Below are positions 1-6,452 of a stretch of DNA of 6,629 bases, piece by piece. The position numbers and the translations under genes are program-made. Source of the stretch: Solirubrobacterales bacterium (GTDB lineage: Bacteria; Actinomycetota; Thermoleophilia; Solirubrobacterales; Solirubrobacteraceae); NCBI GenBank assembly GCA_009781575.1, contig WQXW01000099.1:1-6629 (forward strand). The letters run 5' to 3'. The first letter of the stretch is position 1. The number at the start of each line of letters is the position of its first letter. Below the pieces are notes generated by a model. That model searched no databases, was not told the DNA's origin, and saw nothing but the letters and a program-made list of their open reading frames with translations.

Positions 1-726
1 GAACCCCATGCGGTCGTGATCGAGCCAGCTCATGTCGGGCGCGCGGCCCTGGTTTCGCTCGGAGTCGATTCTCTCCTTCAGGGCGTCCCCGCCTGCCTCC
101 CCGCCCATCGTCACCATGCCGCCCTCGCCGGTGGTCAGCTGCTTGTTGGCGTAGAAGCCGAACACGGCGGGGTTGCCGCGGCCGCCCACCCACGTGCCGT
201 CCTCGTGCCGCGCGCCCAGCGCCTCGCAGGCGTCCTCCACCAGCGCGAGCCCCCGCCGGCGCGCCAGCTCCTCGAAGGCCGCCATCTCGGCGGGGCAGCC
301 GAAGAGGTGCACCGGCAACAGCGCCGCGGTGCGACTGGAGATCGCCGCCTCCGCGGCCCCCGGGTCGAGGTTCAGCGTGCGCGGGTCGATGTCGGCGAAC
401 ACCGGGCGCGCGCGCTCGTACAGCGCCACGTTGGCCGACGCCACGAACGACAGCGGGGTCGTGACCACCTCATCGCCGTCCTCCACGCCCACCGCGCGCA
501 GCGCCAGGTGCAGGCCGGCGGTGCCGCTCGACACCGCGCTCGCGCGCGCCGCACCCACGCGGGCCGCGAACGCGCGCTCGAAGCGCTCCCCCAGCGGGCC
601 CAGCGACAGGCGCCCCGAGCGCAGCACCTCCACCACCGCGCGCTCCTCCGCCTCGCCCAGCACCGGCCGGGCGAGCGGGATCGGCCGCTCGCCCGGCGGG
701 CGCTCCCGGGTGCGCGGCTCGCTCAC
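1..726 (-). CDS. DegT/DnrJ/EryC1/StrS family PLP-dependent aminotransferase, 3' end cut off by the window
   Basis: The first 242 residues of a probable nucleotide-sugar (sugar-nucleotide keto-group) aminotransferase are visible; the family usually runs to about 370-400 residues. Seen: a cofactor phosphate-binding type segment SSGTAGLHLALRAVGV (66-81), PLSFVASANVAL (91-102), PVHLFGCPAEM (about 138-147), VEDACEALG (163-171) with Asp165 in the position that contacts the PLP pyridine nitrogen, and FYANKQLTTGEGG (191-203) with Lys195 as the expected Schiff-base lysine. The RNQGR segment near residue 224 is also typical of the family. The start is a GTG whose last two bases belong to the cimA stop codon (GTGA, 4-base overlap), in frame with all these motifs. 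No good Shine-Dalgarno precedes it, so translation is probably coupled to cimA. The specific sugar substrate cannot be read from this part. Family assignment is strong; a role in branched-chain amino acid synthesis is not expected from the family. Confidence 0.9.
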   Translation of the reverse strand, partial: MSEPRTRERPPGERPIPLARPVLGEAEERAVVEVLRSGRLSLGPLGERFERAFAARVGAARASAVSSGTAGLHLALRAVGVEDGDEVVTTPLSFVASANVALYERARPVFADIDPRTLNLDPGAAEAAISSRTAALLPVHLFGCPAEMAAFEELARRRGLALVEDACEALGARHEDGTWVGGRGNPAVFGFYANKQLTTGEGGMVTMGGEAGGDALKERIDSERNQGRAPDMSWLDHDRMGF

Positions 727-2342
727 GCCCGCGAGCGCTCGCCCGCCAGCGGCGCGCCCTCGCGCGCGCGCTCGCGCGCGGGCTGCATGCCGTACTCGAG
801 CGAGTCGACCAGCGCGTCCCAGGAGGCCGCGATCAGGTTCTCCGACACTCCTATCGAGCCCCACGAGCGCCGGCCGTCGGAGGCGTCGATCAGCACGCGC
901 GTGACCGCGCCGGTGCCCTTGCTCTCATCGAGGATGCGCACCTTGAAGTTGACCAGGTCGATCTCGCGCAGGTGGGGGTGGATCTCGCCGATCGCCTCGC
1001 GCAGCGCGGTGTCGAGCGCGTTGACCGGCCCGTTGCCCTCCGCGGTGCGCACCAGCCGCCGGCCGTCCGCGCGGCTGGGCACCCAGATCTTGATGGTCGC
1101 CTCGGTCTCCACGTGGCCGTCGGCGCGCTTCTCCACCAGCACCCGCCACGACTCCAGCTCGAACAGCGGCACGTACGCGCCGCCCTCCCGGCGCATCAAG
1201 AGCTCGAAGGAGCCGTCGGCGGCCTCGAACTGAAAGCCGCGGTGCTCGAGCGCCTTGACCCGCTCCACCGTGCGCTGCGCCGCGGCGTCGTCGAGCTCCA
1301 CCATCGCCTCGGCCGCCTTCTCGCTCACCGTCGCGCGGCCGGAGAGCTCTGAGACGATCAGGTCGCGACTGTTGCCCACCTGCTCGGGCTGCACGTGCTC
1401 GAACGCCTGCGTGTCCACGCGCACGCCGGCGGCGTGCAGCCCCGCCTTGTGCGCGAACGCGTGCTTGCCCACGTACGGCTGGGCGGGGTCGGGCGAGCGG
1501 TTCAGCAGCTCGTCGATCAGGTGCGCGGTCTCGGTCAGCTTCGCCAGACGCTCCGCGGGCAGCAGCTCGATGCCCATCTTCAGCTGCAGGTCCGCGATGA
1601 TCGTCACGAGGTTCGCGTTGCCGGTGCGCTCTCCTATGCCGTTGATCGTGCCCTGCACCTGGCCGGCGCCCGCCTGCACCGCCACCAGCGCGTTGGCCAC
1701 GCCGCAGCCGGAGTCGTCGTGGGTGTGGATGCCCAGCGCCGTGCGCGGCAGCGCTTCGCGCACCGCCTCCACCACCGCCTGCACGCGCATCGGCAGCGAG
1801 CCGCCGTTGGTGTCGCACAGCACCACGCGCTCGGCGCCCGCCTCGAAGGCCGCGCGCGCGCACTCGAGCGCATAGCCGCTGTCGAGTGCGTAGCCGTCGA
1901 AGAAGTGCTCCGCGTCGAACAGCACGCGCTTGCCCGCGGCCGTCAGGAAGGAGATCGACTCGGCGATCATGCGCAGGTTTTCCTCGCCACTCACGCGCAC
2001 GACCTTCTCCACGTGCAGGGGCGAGCTCTTGCCCACCAGCGTGCACACCGGCGCGAAGCACTGCGCCAGCACCGCCAGGCCCGGGTCCTCCGCGGCGGCC
2101 AGCTCGCGCCGGCGGGTCATGCCGAACGCCACGATCTCCGCGCTGTGCAACTGCTCCCCGGCCAGCAGCTCGAACAGCTCGCGCTCCTTGGGGTTGGAGG
2201 CAGGAAAGCCGGCCTCGATCAGCTCGATCCCGAGCTCATCGAGCGCGTGCACCACGCGCAGCTTCTCCCCCACGGTGAGGGTCATGCCGCCCCCGCCCAT
2301 GCCGTCGCGCAGGGTGGCGTCGTACAGCTGTACCGCGCCCAT
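723..2342 (-). CDS. cimA: (R)-citramalate synthase
   Basis: This 539-residue protein is predicted to condense pyruvate with acetyl-CoA to (R)-citramalate, the committed step of threonine-independent isoleucine synthesis. The N-terminal DRE-TIM catalytic barrel has LYDATLRDG (6-14, Asp13 as metal ligand), EAGFPASNPKE (43-53), the second family signature LGIHTHDDSGCGVAN (203-217, metal-binding His206 and His208), NGIGERTGNANL (234-245) and GKHAFAHKAGLH (292-303). A linker leads to a LeuA-type C-terminal regulatory domain, about 367-518, where isoleucine feedback normally acts. The length and FDAEHFFDGY (142-151) fit the long citramalate synthases better than LeuA. Oddity: the first signature normally has Gln two residues after RDG; here residues 15-20 read MGGGGM, so that Gln is missing. 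The ATG shares one base with the ilvE stop (TGATG), and no strong ribosome site is visible, so coupling to ilvE is likely. The alternative is an isopropylmalate synthase paralogue, which I consider less likely. Confidence 0.92.
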   Translation of the reverse strand: MGAVQLYDATLRDGMGGGGMTLTVGEKLRVVHALDELGIELIEAGFPASNPKERELFELLAGEQLHSAEIVAFGMTRRRELAAAEDPGLAVLAQCFAPVCTLVGKSSPLHVEKVVRVSGEENLRMIAESISFLTAAGKRVLFDAEHFFDGYALDSGYALECARAAFEAGAERVVLCDTNGGSLPMRVQAVVEAVREALPRTALGIHTHDDSGCGVANALVAVQAGAGQVQGTINGIGERTGNANLVTIIADLQLKMGIELLPAERLAKLTETAHLIDELLNRSPDPAQPYVGKHAFAHKAGLHAAGVRVDTQAFEHVQPEQVGNSRDLIVSELSGRATVSEKAAEAMVELDDAAAQRTVERVKALEHRGFQFEAADGSFELLMRREGGAYVPLFELESWRVLVEKRADGHVETEATIKIWVPSRADGRRLVRTAEGNGPVNALDTALREAIGEIHPHLREIDLVNFKVRILDESKGTGAVTRVLIDASDGRRSWGSIGVSENLIAASWDALVDSLEYGMQPARERAREGAPLAGERSRA

Positions 2343-3358
2343 CAGCCCGCCGCGGTCGATGCACGCGGCGGCGTCGATGCGCGCGGCGCGGTTGACGCGC
2401 GGGGGGCGGGCGCCTCGCCCGCGGGGGTGTGGAGCGCGGGGGCCTCCACCACGTCCAGCCACTCGCGGTAGCGCTCGCTGCGCCCGTGGATCGCGTCGTC
2501 GAAGGCCGCCTGCAGCACGCGCGTGACCTCGCCCGGCCGGCCGGAGCCGATCGGGTGATCGTCGACCTCGCGCACCGGCACCACCTCGGCGGCGGTGCCG
2601 GTCATGAATACCTCGTCGGCCAGGTACAGCTCCGCGCGCGCCACGTCGCGCTCCACGACCCCGTAGCCGAGATCGCGCGCGAGCTGCACGATCGAGCGGC
2701 GCGTGATGCCGTCGAGGATCGAGTTGTGCTGTCCCGGCGTCGAGATCTCTCCCTCGCGCACCAGGTAGATGTTCTCGCCGCTGCCCTCGCACACGTGCCC
2801 GTGATCGTCCAGCAGGATCGCCTCCTCGTAGCCCGCCTTCAGCGACTCCACCTTGGCCAGCACGTTGTTGAGGTACTGGCCCGACGCCTTGGCGTGCGGG
2901 ATCAGCGAGTCGGGGCTGATCCGCCGCCACGAGGACACCTTCGCGCGCACGCCGTTGCGCTTGCCCTCCTCGCCCAGATACGCCGCCCACTCCCAGCAGG
3001 CGATCGCCACGTCCACCGGCGCCTCCAGCGGGTTCAGGCCCATCTGGCCGTAACCGCGAAACACGAGCGGGCGGATGTAGCAGGAGCGCAGGCCGTTGCG
3101 CGCGACCAGCTCGCGCGTGGCCGCGCGCAGCTCCTCCGCGCCGTGCGGCACCGGCATGTAGTAGAGCTCGGCCGAGCGCAACAGGCGCTCCACGTGATCG
3201 GCGTTGCGAAACACCGCCGGCCCCAGCTCGGTGTCGTAACAGCGCACCCCCTCGAACACGCCCGTGCCGTAGTGCAGGCCGTGGTTGAGCACGTGCACCT
3301 TCGCGTCCTCCCACGGGAGAAACTCGCCATTCATCCAGATGAGGTCGGTGGGCTGCAC
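2342..3358 (-). CDS. ilvE: Branched-chain amino acid aminotransferase
   Basis: A 338-residue class IV PLP aminotransferase that performs the final reversible transamination of isoleucine, valine and leucine with glutamate/2-oxoglutarate. Seen: NHGLHYGTGVFEGVRCY (25-41), the PLP lysine in PHAKASGQYLNNVLAK (Lys157), EGSGENIYLV (191-200, Glu191 toward the pyridine nitrogen), LDGITRRS (215-222) and TGTAAEVVPV (253-262). These favour a branched-chain aminotransferase over D-amino acid or aminodeoxychorismate enzymes of the same fold. The start is a GTG preceded at 8 bases by AGAGGAG; the next in-frame ATG (residue 9) would remove part of the conserved N-terminus and has no such site. The usual domain ends near residue 304. 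After it comes a tail of about 30 residues rich in Pro, Ala, Arg, Ser and Thr, made largely of three PRAST-type repeats encoded by 18-bp units. The stop codon overlaps the cimA start by one base. Confidence 0.95.
   Translation of the reverse strand: MQPTDLIWMNGEFLPWEDAKVHVLNHGLHYGTGVFEGVRCYDTELGPAVFRNADHVERLLRSAELYYMPVPHGAEELRAATRELVARNGLRSCYIRPLVFRGYGQMGLNPLEAPVDVAIACWEWAAYLGEEGKRNGVRAKVSSWRRISPDSLIPHAKASGQYLNNVLAKVESLKAGYEEAILLDDHGHVCEGSGENIYLVREGEISTPGQHNSILDGITRRSIVQLARDLGYGVVERDVARAELYLADEVFMTGTAAEVVPVREVDDHPIGSGRPGEVTRVLQAAFDDAIHGRSERYREWLDVVEAPALHTPAGEAPAPRASTAPRASTPPRASTAAG
2351..2404 (-). repeat. Three 18-bp in-frame tandem units at the end of ilvE
   Basis: Three imperfect 18-base units (2387-2404, 2369-2386, 2351-2368) encode PRASTA, PRASTP and PRASTA, residues 319-336 of IlvE. 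Each unit is a multiple of three and keeps the frame. The tail ends with A-G and the TGA directly after the third unit, next to the cimA start. The units differ at several positions, mostly in codon third positions. Confidence 0.85.
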
Positions 3359-3366
3359 GTTCGGCG

Positions 3367-3373
3367 CTCCTCT
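3367..3373 (-). promoter_or_regulatory. Ribosome binding site of ilvE
   Basis: The minus strand reads AGAGGAG, followed by eight bases (CGCCGAAC) and a GTG at 3358. The site sits in the 17-base gap after the leuB TAA. It decides the GTG start of ilvE against the in-frame ATG eight codons further on. This gap is the longest in the window. Confidence 0.82.
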
Positions 3374-3375
3374 TT

Positions 3376-4455
3376 TTAGAGGTTCTCGAGCACTGCGCGC
3401 GTCGCCTCGGCGGTTCCCGCCGCTCCGCCCAGGTCCGGCGTGCGCAGGCCCGCGGCGAGCGCGCGGTCAACCGCCGATTCTACAGCCGCCGCCTCGCTTT
3501 CCAAAGCCAGCCCGTGGCGCAGCATGAGCGCCGCCGAGAGGAACATCGCCAGCGGATTGGCCACACCCGTGCCCGCGATGTCCGGCGCCGAGCCGTGCAC
3601 CGGCTCGAAGAGACCCGGGGTGCGCGTCCCGGGCGCGTGTCCGCGCCCGCGCGAGGCCGACTCCGCGCGGGAGGCCGAATCGCCGAGCGAGGCCGACGGC
3701 AGCAGCCCGATCGAGCCGGTCAGCATCGCGGCCTCGTCGGAGAGGATGTCGCCGAACATGTTCTCGGTGAGGATCACCTCAAAATGGCGCGGCGAGGCGA
3801 CCAGCTGCATCGCCGCGTTGTCCACCAGCAGGTGCTCGAGCTGGATGTGCGGGAACTCGCGCGCGTGAACCCGCGTGACCACCTCGCGCCACAGCCGCGA
3901 GGTCTCCAGCACATTGGCCTTGTCCACGCTCGAGACCTTCGCCCGCGCCGCGCCGAACGCCGTGCGCGCGATCCGCTCCACCTCGGCGACGGTGTACTCG
4001 CACACATCGCTCGCCCGCTCATCAGTGCGGCTCTTCTCACCGAAATAGATGCCGCCGGTCAGCTCTCTCACCACCAGCAGGTCGGTGCCCTCGATCCGCT
4101 CGCGCCGCAGCGGCGAGGCGTCGTACAGCGCCGGCAGCGGGCGCACCGGGCGCAGGTTGGCGTACAGCCCCAGCCCCGAGCGCAGCGCCAGCAGCCCCTG
4201 CTCGGGCCGCGGCGCGCCCGGGTCGGTGGTGTCCCACTTGGGACCGCCCACCGCGGCCAGCAGCACCGCGTCCGCCCGCCGGCAGGTGTCGAGCACCTCC
4301 TCGGTGAGCGCGGTGCCGTGCAGGTCGATCGAGGCCCCACCAAACGGCAGCTCCTCGAACTCGAAGGAGCCGAGCCGGCCCAGCAGCTCCAGCGTGGGCA
4401 TCATGATCTCCGGGCCGATTCCGTCGCCCGGCAGCGTGACTACGCGGTGGGCCAC
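3376..4455 (-). CDS. leuB: 3-isopropylmalate dehydrogenase
   Basis: A 359-residue NAD-dependent beta-decarboxylating dehydrogenase. It oxidises 3-isopropylmalate in leucine synthesis and, in the citramalate route, beta-methylmalate to 2-oxobutyrate. Seen: [13 protein letters not shown] (5-17), substrate-binding arginines Arg92 (LRSGLG), Arg102 (NLRPVR) and Arg130 ([11 protein letters not shown], with Tyr137), Lys179 in [16 protein letters not shown], Asp212 (VDNAAMQ), metal-binding Asp236 and Asp240 ([11 protein letters not shown]), and the NAD-binding [13 protein letters not shown] (283-295). The start is a GTG one base after the leuD TAG stop. This gives the expected N-terminus just before VVTLPGDG, but no good Shine-Dalgarno is visible, so coupling to leuD is likely. 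Oddity: between LLPSASLGD and GLFEPVHG there are about 20 extra residues (260-280), starting with two further copies of an SASxxx hexapeptide. All recognised catalytic residues are intact, so the enzyme is probably active. Confidence 0.95.
   Translation of the reverse strand: MAHRVVTLPGDGIGPEIMMPTLELLGRLGSFEFEELPFGGASIDLHGTALTEEVLDTCRRADAVLLAAVGGPKWDTTDPGAPRPEQGLLALRSGLGLYANLRPVRPLPALYDASPLRRERIEGTDLLVVRELTGGIYFGEKSRTDERASDVCEYTVAEVERIARTAFGAARAKVSSVDKANVLETSRLWREVVTRVHAREFPHIQLEHLLVDNAAMQLVASPRHFEVILTENMFGDILSDEAAMLTGSIGLLPSASLGDSASRAESASRGRGHAPGTRTPGLFEPVHGSAPDIAGTGVANPLAMFLSAALMLRHGLALESEAAAVESAVDRALAAGLRTPDLGGAAGTAEATRAVLENL
3643..3696 (-). repeat. Three 18-bp in-frame tandem units inside leuB
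   Basis: Three units (3679-3696, 3661-3678, 3643-3660) encode [12 protein letters not shown] and SASRGR, LeuB residues 254-271. The first is the conserved family sequence after LLP; the other two look like diverged copies of it. All three start with the same eight bases, TCGGCCTC on the minus strand, spaced exactly 18 bases apart, and then diverge. Confidence 0.8.
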
Positions 4456-4456
4456 G

Positions 4457-5038
4457 CTAGAGCGCCGTGGTGACCGGGCCGGTTCGCTCGCGCTCGCGCT
4501 CGTACGCGGCGATTGCCGCCTCGCCGCCCAGCGTGACCCCGATGTCGTCGAGCCCCTCCAGCAACCGCCGGCGCGTCTCACCGTCGATCGCGAACGCCAC
4601 CGCGCGCACGGCGCCGTCGCTGTCGCTGAAGCGCACCTGGAGCGCGCGCAGGTCCACCTGTCCCTCGCCCGCCTGCGCCAGCGCGCGGCACTCCTGCTCG
4701 TCCAGCACAACCGGCAGCAGCCCGATCTTGGTGCAGTTGGAGTAGAAGATGTCCGCGAAGCTGGGCGCCACGATCGCCTGGAAACCGTAGTCCTGCAACC
4801 CCCAGGGCGCGTGCTCGCGCGAGGAGCCGCAGCCGAAGTTCTCGCCCGCCACGAGGATCGGGTTGGCCGGCAGATCCCAGCCCGGCTCCTTGGCCCAGTC
4901 ATAGAACAGGTACTGGCCGAAGCCGCTGCGCTCCACACGCTTCAGAAACTGCTTGGGCATGATCTGGTCGGTGTCCACGTTGGCGCGGTCCAGGTGGCTG
5001 ACCCCGCCGGAGATCGTCTCGATCGGCTGCATCGTCAT
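4457..5038 (-). CDS. leuD: 3-isopropylmalate/(R)-2-methylmalate dehydratase, small subunit
   Basis: A 193-residue swivel-domain subunit that pairs with LeuC to form isopropylmalate isomerase. The same complex isomerises citramalate through citraconate to erythro-beta-methylmalate. Seen: NVDTDQIMPKQFLK (20-33), a loop characteristic of LeuD, the signature GENFGCGSSREHAPWGL (65-81) and APSFADIFYSNCTKIGLLPV (91-110). The length matches the family's roughly 190-200 residues. The chosen ATG shares one base with the leuC TGA stop (TGATG). A second in-frame ATG lies two codons later (residue 3) and is a possible alternative. Neither has a convincing ribosome site upstream, since the preceding bases only encode the end of LeuC, so re-initiation after leuC is the likely mode of translation. 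The C-terminus ends in a charged Arg/Glu stretch (residues 179-186) followed by TGPVTTAL, one base before leuB begins. Confidence 0.96.
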   Translation of the reverse strand: MTMQPIETISGGVSHLDRANVDTDQIMPKQFLKRVERSGFGQYLFYDWAKEPGWDLPANPILVAGENFGCGSSREHAPWGLQDYGFQAIVAPSFADIFYSNCTKIGLLPVVLDEQECRALAQAGEGQVDLRALQVRFSDSDGAVRAVAFAIDGETRRRLLEGLDDIGVTLGGEAAIAAYERERERTGPVTTAL

Positions 5039-6435
5039 CAACGGTAGTTGCGGATGTCGACGAAGTGGCCCTCGATCGCCGCCGCCGCGGCCATCTGGGG
5101 CGAGACCAGGTGAGTGCGCCCGCCCCGCCCCTGGCGCCCCTCGAAGTTGCGGTTGGAGGTCGACGCGCACCGCTCGCCGGGCGCGAGGATGTCGGGGTTC
5201 ATGCCCAGGCACATCGAGCAGCCCGCCGCGCGCCACTGAAAGCCGGCGTCGGCGAAGACACGATCGAGGCCCTCCGCCTCGGCCTGCGCCTTGACCTGCT
5301 GGGAGCCCGGCACCACCATCGCGTCCACCCCGGCGGCCACCCGCCGCCCGGCCACCACCTCGGCGGCGGCGCGCAGGTCGCCGATGCGCGAGTTGGTGCA
5401 GGAACCGATGAACACGCGATCGAGCGCGATCTCCTCGATCGGGGTGCCGGCCTCCAGGTCCATGTAGTGAAGCGCGCGTTCGGCCGCCTCGCGGTCGGCG
5501 GGTCCCTCGAACTGCTCCGGCGCCGGCACGCGGCCGGTGACGTCGGTCACCATCGCGGGCGTGGTGCCCCAGCTGACCTGCGGCGAGAGCGCTGAGGCGT
5601 CGACCACGATCTCGCGATCGAAACGCGCGCCGGGGTCGCTGCGCAGCGCCGCCCATCGCTCCAGCGCGCGCTCGAGCGCGGCGCCCTTGGGCGCGCCGGG
5701 GCGCGCGTGATCGGCAAACCACGCGAAGGTCGTCTCGTCGGGCGCCACCATGCCGGCGCGCCCGCCGCCCTCGATCGTCATGTTGCACACGGTCATGCGC
5801 CCCTCCATCGGCAGCGCCTCGATCGCGGGCCCGCTGTACTCGACCACGTGGCCGGCGGCGCCGCCGACCCCCATCTGGCCGATCGTGCCGAGGATCAGGT
5901 CCTTGGCGGTCACGCCGAAGCCCAGCTCGCCCTCGTAGCGGATCGCCATCGAGCGCGGGCGCGCCTGCACGAGGCACTGCGTCGCCAGCACGTGCTCGAC
6001 CTCGCTGGTGCCGATGCCGAAGGCCAGCGCACCGAAGGCGCCGTGGGTGGCGGTGTGGGAGTCGCCGCACACGATCGTCATGCCCGGTTGCGTGATCCCC
6101 AGCTCGGGCCCGATCACGTGCACGATCCCCTGGCGCGCGGAGCCCAGCGAGTAGACGGGGATGGAGAACTCCTCGCAGTTGCGCTCGAGCGTCTGCACCT
6201 GCTCGCGCGAGAGGAGGTCCTCGATCAGCGCCGCGCTGCGCGTGCCGTCGGTGGGCGTGTTGTGATCGGCGGTGGCCAGCGAGCGATCGGGGCGGCGCAC
6301 GCGCCGCCCGGCGAGCCGCAGACTCTCGAACGCTTGGGGGCTGGTGACCTCGTGCACCAGATGCAGGTCGACGTACAGCAGGCCCGCGCTCACCTCGTGG
6401 GCCTCCCAGATCTTCTCGAACATGGTCTTTGGCAT
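5038..6435 (-). CDS. leuC: 3-isopropylmalate/(R)-2-methylmalate dehydratase, large subunit
   Basis: A 465-residue aconitase-family subunit that carries the [4Fe-4S] cluster of isopropylmalate/citramalate isomerase and acts with LeuD. Seen: [19 protein letters not shown] (21-39), ATADHNTPT (55-62), [20 protein letters not shown] (124-143), [12 protein letters not shown] (343-354) and [12 protein letters not shown] (404-415). The cluster ligands are Cys346, Cys406 and Cys409, with the spacing expected for LeuC. The end, [20 protein letters not shown] (427-446), is also characteristic. The length agrees with bacterial LeuC (about 465-470). The ATG used has a purine-rich AGGAGAGGA upstream; an ATG at residue 5 is a weaker alternative because it would lie too far from that site. 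The gene begins 15 bases after the stop of the upstream regulator, so a leader peptide or attenuator cannot fit immediately before it. Confidence 0.97.
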   Translation of the reverse strand: MPKTMFEKIWEAHEVSAGLLYVDLHLVHEVTSPQAFESLRLAGRRVRRPDRSLATADHNTPTDGTRSAALIEDLLSREQVQTLERNCEEFSIPVYSLGSARQGIVHVIGPELGITQPGMTIVCGDSHTATHGAFGALAFGIGTSEVEHVLATQCLVQARPRSMAIRYEGELGFGVTAKDLILGTIGQMGVGGAAGHVVEYSGPAIEALPMEGRMTVCNMTIEGGGRAGMVAPDETTFAWFADHARPGAPKGAALERALERWAALRSDPGARFDREIVVDASALSPQVSWGTTPAMVTDVTGRVPAPEQFEGPADREAAERALHYMDLEAGTPIEEIALDRVFIGSCTNSRIGDLRAAAEVVAGRRVAAGVDAMVVPGSQQVKAQAEAEGLDRVFADAGFQWRAAGCSMCLGMNPDILAPGERCASTSNRNFEGRQGRGGRTHLVSPQMAAAAAIEGHFVDIRNYR

Positions 6436-6443
6436 TTGGGGGG

Positions 6444-6452
6444 TCCTCTCCT
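6444..6452 (-). promoter_or_regulatory. Ribosome binding site of leuC
   Basis: The minus strand reads AGGAGAGGA, whose first two bases belong to the TAG stop of the upstream regulator. Eight bases (CCCCCCAA) separate it from the ATG at 6435. It is the first of only two clear Shine-Dalgarno sequences in the window, and it supports the ATG at 6435 over the one at 6423. Confidence 0.8.

Noticed and set aside
760..780. Alternating CG tract near the end of cimA, possible Z-DNA
   Set aside because: It encodes the Arg/Glu/Ala-rich end of CimA, is short, and is expected by chance at this GC content; nothing ties it to a function.
16..1233. Long plus-strand open frame of 405 codons across cimA and the aminotransferase
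   Set aside because: It is antisense to two well-supported genes; its peptide is a low-complexity Arg/Ala/His-rich composition typical of GC-rich shadow frames and shows no recognisable motif.
2429..3379. Plus-strand open frame of 316 codons opposite ilvE
   Set aside because: It mirrors ilvE codon structure and has no recognisable domain; ilvE on the other strand has intact catalytic motifs and a ribosome site.
2343..3470. Upstream extension of the cimA reading frame through ilvE
   Set aside because: The extra sequence is the out-of-frame reading of ilvE. The citramalate synthase fold begins at the ATG at 2342, which overlaps the ilvE stop.
3514..4473. Plus-strand open frame of 319 codons opposite leuB
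   Set aside because: Antisense shadow of leuB with Arg/Gln/His-rich sequence and no family motif.
4456..4938. Upstream extension of the leuB reading frame into leuD
   Set aside because: It is an out-of-frame reading of leuD with no LeuB similarity; the GTG at 4455 sits right before the conserved nucleotide-binding start.
6436..6450. Possible promoter, attenuator or leader peptide before leuC
   Set aside because: Only 15 bases lie between the genes and they are taken up by the ribosome site and spacer, so none of these can fit.
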